Assembly (NCBI GenBank): GCA_028873155.1
Contig: JAGWML010000013.1
Coordinates: 1-25,638, forward strand
Length of the DNA: 25,638 bases
From: Acidobacteriota bacterium
Lineage (GTDB): Bacteria; Acidobacteriota; Terriglobia; Terriglobales; Acidobacteriaceae
Direction of reading: 5' to 3'
The notes under the pieces were generated by a model that ran no database searches, was not told the origin of the DNA, and saw only the letters and a program-made list of their open reading frames with translations. The position numbers and the translations under genes are program-made. Positions 23,649 through 25,638 of this stretch are shown here, in pieces (positions within the stretch are counted from its first letter, which is position 1; every line of letters starts with the position of its first letter).

Positions 23649-25229
23649 ATGGGTCCCGCTTCTTTAAGCTCCGCTGCACAACTGGCCTCCGCGATCGAGG
23701 ATTATCTCGTCCGCCATCCTGCCGCGGCGCTGCTGGAGGATGGCCGCATTCTGTTTGACATGCGTCTCGCCCGCTACTCGATTGCCGAGTCGCATGGCCG
23801 CTGCCTGGTGCAGTTCTGGAGTGAAGAGCGCAACCTGATGCGCACAGTGGTGGAGGTGCAGGAGCGGGCGCAGTGTCTGCGCCTGATGACACGGCGCATG
23901 GGTGCGGCACGTCCGCAGACTCTGGAGCTGGTACCCACGAGCGACCGGCGCACGCCGAGCGCGCGGGATGCGGAGCGGCGCAACTATCTGCGGCTGGTGG
24001 AGCGCGTGCTGCAGCGCAACTTTCCCGAAGCGAAGGTGGAAGGCCTGCGAAACGCGATGGACCTGGAACACAGCTTCGGTCCAGCGTATGTGCGCGGACG
24101 GCTGCTGCGCGGGACGGCGGCGGAGGCGGTGATTGGCGTGGGCGGCGCGGAGTCATCCGCCACGATCAACGGCGTTCTGACGCTGGGCCTGCTGTGGCTG
24201 GACTACTGCCGTCAGCACGGAGATGGACGCAGGCATTTTGGCGGACTGAAGATTGTGTTGCCGGCGGGCGCAGAGCGAACGACGGCTGCGCGCATGACGT
24301 GCCTGCATCGCGGCGTGGCGGATTTTGAGCTTTTTACGCTGGACGAGCGCAGCGAGGAGCTGACCTCTGTGGATCTGGCCGATTCGGGCAACGTTGAATC
24401 GCGGCTGGTGCACGCCTTTTCGCAGGATGCGGCGCTGGAGCGCTGCCAGGCGGGAATCGACCGGCTGATGGAGCTGCTGCCGAACGGTGCGAGAACGCGG
24501 ATTGAGCTGGTTCCCCGGACTGCGACGGAGGTCGGGCTGCTGTTGCACGGGCTTGAGTTTGCGCGCGTGCGCCACGGCGCGGCGGTGCACGGGTTTGGAC
24601 AACAGGACGAGATTACATTCGGCGCGGGCGTTCACGAGACGCCGCTGACGGAAGAGAATGAGGAGTTGTGCAGCGATTTGTTCCTGCGTCTTTTTCTGAG
24701 CCGTCATGCAGACGGAGCGGGGACTGACCCGCTCTTTCGCATGCAGCCGGAGCGCTGGCTTGAGTCGCGCCTGCGCACGGCGGCGCCCGAGGTGCTGCCG
24801 GGGGTGCGTGGCGATGTTGTCTATTCGCAGGTGCCCGCGCTGGCGGGCGGAGACCGCGGCATGCTGGACCTGCTCACGCTGGATCGCGCAGGCCGCCTGG
24901 TCGTGATTGAGATCAAGGCCGATGAAGACCTGCATCTGCCGCTGCAGGCGCTGGACTACTGGATTCGCGTGAAGGCGCTCAACCGGGATCGACAGCCGGG
25001 AGCAGGGGGCGGGGTGCAGTCCGCCTTTCAGCGGCACGGCTATTTTCCGGGCGCCGAAGTTTCACCGCTGCCGCCGCGGCTGCTGCTCATCGCGCCCGCG
25101 CTGCGCATTCATCCCGCGAACGAGATTGTGCTGCGCCATCTCGCGCCTGAGATTGAGTGGGAGCTGATTGCGCTGGGCGAAGCATGGCGCCGCGAGTTGA
25201 AGGTCATCTTCCGCAAGCGGAACGGGTAA
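23649..25229 (+). CDS. large protein of unknown family with C-terminal PD-(D/E)XK nuclease signature
   Basis: 526 residues. The C-terminal part (about 365-450) shows a NucS/RecB-like PD-(D/E)XK layout. Glu372 is in WLESRL, Asp407 in GMLDLLTLD, Glu421 and Lys423 in LVVIEIKADED, and Q433-x-x-x-Tyr437 in LQALDYW. By analogy these residues would bind metal and cut DNA. The preceding ~370 residues are not recognisable to me; they contain Arg-rich helices (DAERRNYLRLVERVLQRNF), a hydrophobic GVLTLGLLWLDYC stretch and several beta-rich segments. After the nuclease motifs comes a ~75-residue tail ending RKRNG. No signal peptide. The ATG at 23649, 11 bp after the YfiT-like gene, is chosen; a longer frame would overlap that gene. 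It converges on the OPT gene with a 6-bp gap. The nuclease fold is moderately sure; DNA target and role are unknown. Confidence 0.8.
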   Translation: MGPASLSSAAQLASAIEDYLVRHPAAALLEDGRILFDMRLARYSIAESHGRCLVQFWSEERNLMRTVVEVQERAQCLRLMTRRMGAARPQTLELVPTSDRRTPSARDAERRNYLRLVERVLQRNFPEAKVEGLRNAMDLEHSFGPAYVRGRLLRGTAAEAVIGVGGAESSATINGVLTLGLLWLDYCRQHGDGRRHFGGLKIVLPAGAERTTAARMTCLHRGVADFELFTLDERSEELTSVDLADSGNVESRLVHAFSQDAALERCQAGIDRLMELLPNGARTRIELVPRTATEVGLLLHGLEFARVRHGAAVHGFGQQDEITFGAGVHETPLTEENEELCSDLFLRLFLSRHADGAGTDPLFRMQPERWLESRLRTAAPEVLPGVRGDVVYSQVPALAGGDRGMLDLLTLDRAGRLVVIEIKADEDLHLPLQALDYWIRVKALNRDRQPGAGGGVQSAFQRHGYFPGAEVSPLPPRLLLIAPALRIHPANEIVLRHLAPEIEWELIALGEAWRRELKVIFRKRNG

Positions 25230-25235
25230 GGCCGA

Positions 25236-25638
25236 TTACTTCTCGAGGGGCTTGCGGGCAAAGTGGTAGAGCGCAAAGGCCAGCGCGGCGAATGCAGCAA
25301 CCGAGACGTAGTCGTGATCGAGGAAGGTGTGCGGCAGATTGAGCAGGTCGCGATTGTCGTAGTAAGTGGCCTCGAGCGCCTTCAATGCGACGCCGATGAG
25401 GCCGGCGATGCCGCCGGCGGCGATGAGCCCGGAGGCGAAGAGCGAACCAGAGGAGATGTCGCTGTCGGCTCCAGCTTCGCCGGCGCGCTGCGCGGCGCGA
25501 TCGACAAACCAGCGGACCATGCCGCCCACAAAGATTGGCAGGGTTGTGCCGATGGGCAGGTATGCGCCGACGGCAAAGGTGAGCGAGCGGATGCCCAGCA
25601 GCTCGACGGCGATGACGAGCGAGACCCCGAGGAGCACG
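25236..25638 (-). CDS. OPT family oligopeptide transporter, C-terminal end (start outside the window)
   Basis: C-terminal ~134 residues of a multi-spanning membrane transporter; the frame is open to the right edge, so the start and most of the protein are missing. The segment FAVGAYLPIGTTLPIFVGGMVRWFVD is characteristic of the OPT (oligopeptide/metal-chelate) family, followed by a polar loop (AGEAGADSDISSG), SLFASGLIAAGGIAGLIGVALKAL, and a last membrane helix (VSVAAFAALAFALYHFA) before the basic end RKPLEK. The family imports peptides or, in the yellow-stripe branch, metal chelates; the substrate cannot be read from this fragment. Confidence 0.88.
   Translation of the reverse strand, partial: VLLGVSLVIAVELLGIRSLTFAVGAYLPIGTTLPIFVGGMVRWFVDRAAQRAGEAGADSDISSGSLFASGLIAAGGIAGLIGVALKALEATYYDNRDLLNLPHTFLDHDYVSVAAFAALAFALYHFARKPLEK

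Noticed and set aside
1..25638. CRISPR arrays, tRNA or rRNA genes, insertion-sequence transposases, prophage genes
   Set aside because: No regularly spaced direct repeats, no cloverleaf-like or rRNA-like segments in the gaps, and no transposase, integrase or phage structural products among the frames.

Overview
The window is a GC-rich, densely packed chromosomal segment. It most likely comes from an acidobacterium of the Terriglobia/Acidobacteriaceae type. The reasons are the very large Oar-like TonB-dependent outer-membrane receptor, the short GC-rich hairpin repeats of a kind I recall from these genomes, and the mix of encoded families (a BamD-like TPR protein, DUF4126, TldD/TldE, a YfiT-like DinB protein, an OPT transporter). 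The genus assignment is inference. Almost every base is coding, and the only gap above 300 bp is 13496-13944.

Layout: (1) 2-3394 (+) is the 3' part of a TonB-dependent receptor whose start lies left of the window. (2) 13495 down to 3391 (-) is a tightly packed seven-gene run: valS, nadC, birA, coaX, an unknown 239-aa gene, an rlmD-like 23S rRNA methyltransferase gene and comEC. It combines aminoacylation, cofactor supply (NAD, biotin attachment, CoA), rRNA modification and DNA uptake. Its last stop codon overlaps the stop codon of the receptor gene. (3) 13496-13944 is a gap holding a strong terminator for bamD and a 100-bp palindromic repeat unit. (4) 19575 down to 13945 (-) carries pmbA/tldE, a UvrC-like protein lacking the C-terminal half, a DUF4126 membrane protein, rpe and a bamD-like gene. 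(5) 19686-21237 (+) holds a six-repeat Sel1 protein and a HigB/HigA-type toxin-antitoxin pair, sitting between pmbA/tldE and tldD. (6) 21269-22735 (-) is tldD. (7) 22857-25229 (+) holds a tiny secreted His/Lys-rich protein, a YfiT-like metalloenzyme and a large protein of unknown family with a C-terminal PD-(D/E)XK nuclease signature. (8) The right edge has the C-terminal end of an OPT-family transporter (-).

The most notable observations are four. A perfect palindromic repeat is read in frame through the essential valS gene, inside an extra segment of about 29 residues. A NucS/RecB-like nuclease module is fused to about 370 residues of unrecognised sequence and sits 11 bp behind a YfiT-like gene. 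A UvrC homologue keeps the iron-sulfur cysteines and the UVR motif but has no RNase H-like nuclease half. Three genes have a -10-like hexamer exactly six bases before the start codon, which suggests leaderless transcription. No CRISPR array, tRNA, rRNA, prophage or insertion-sequence transposase was seen.
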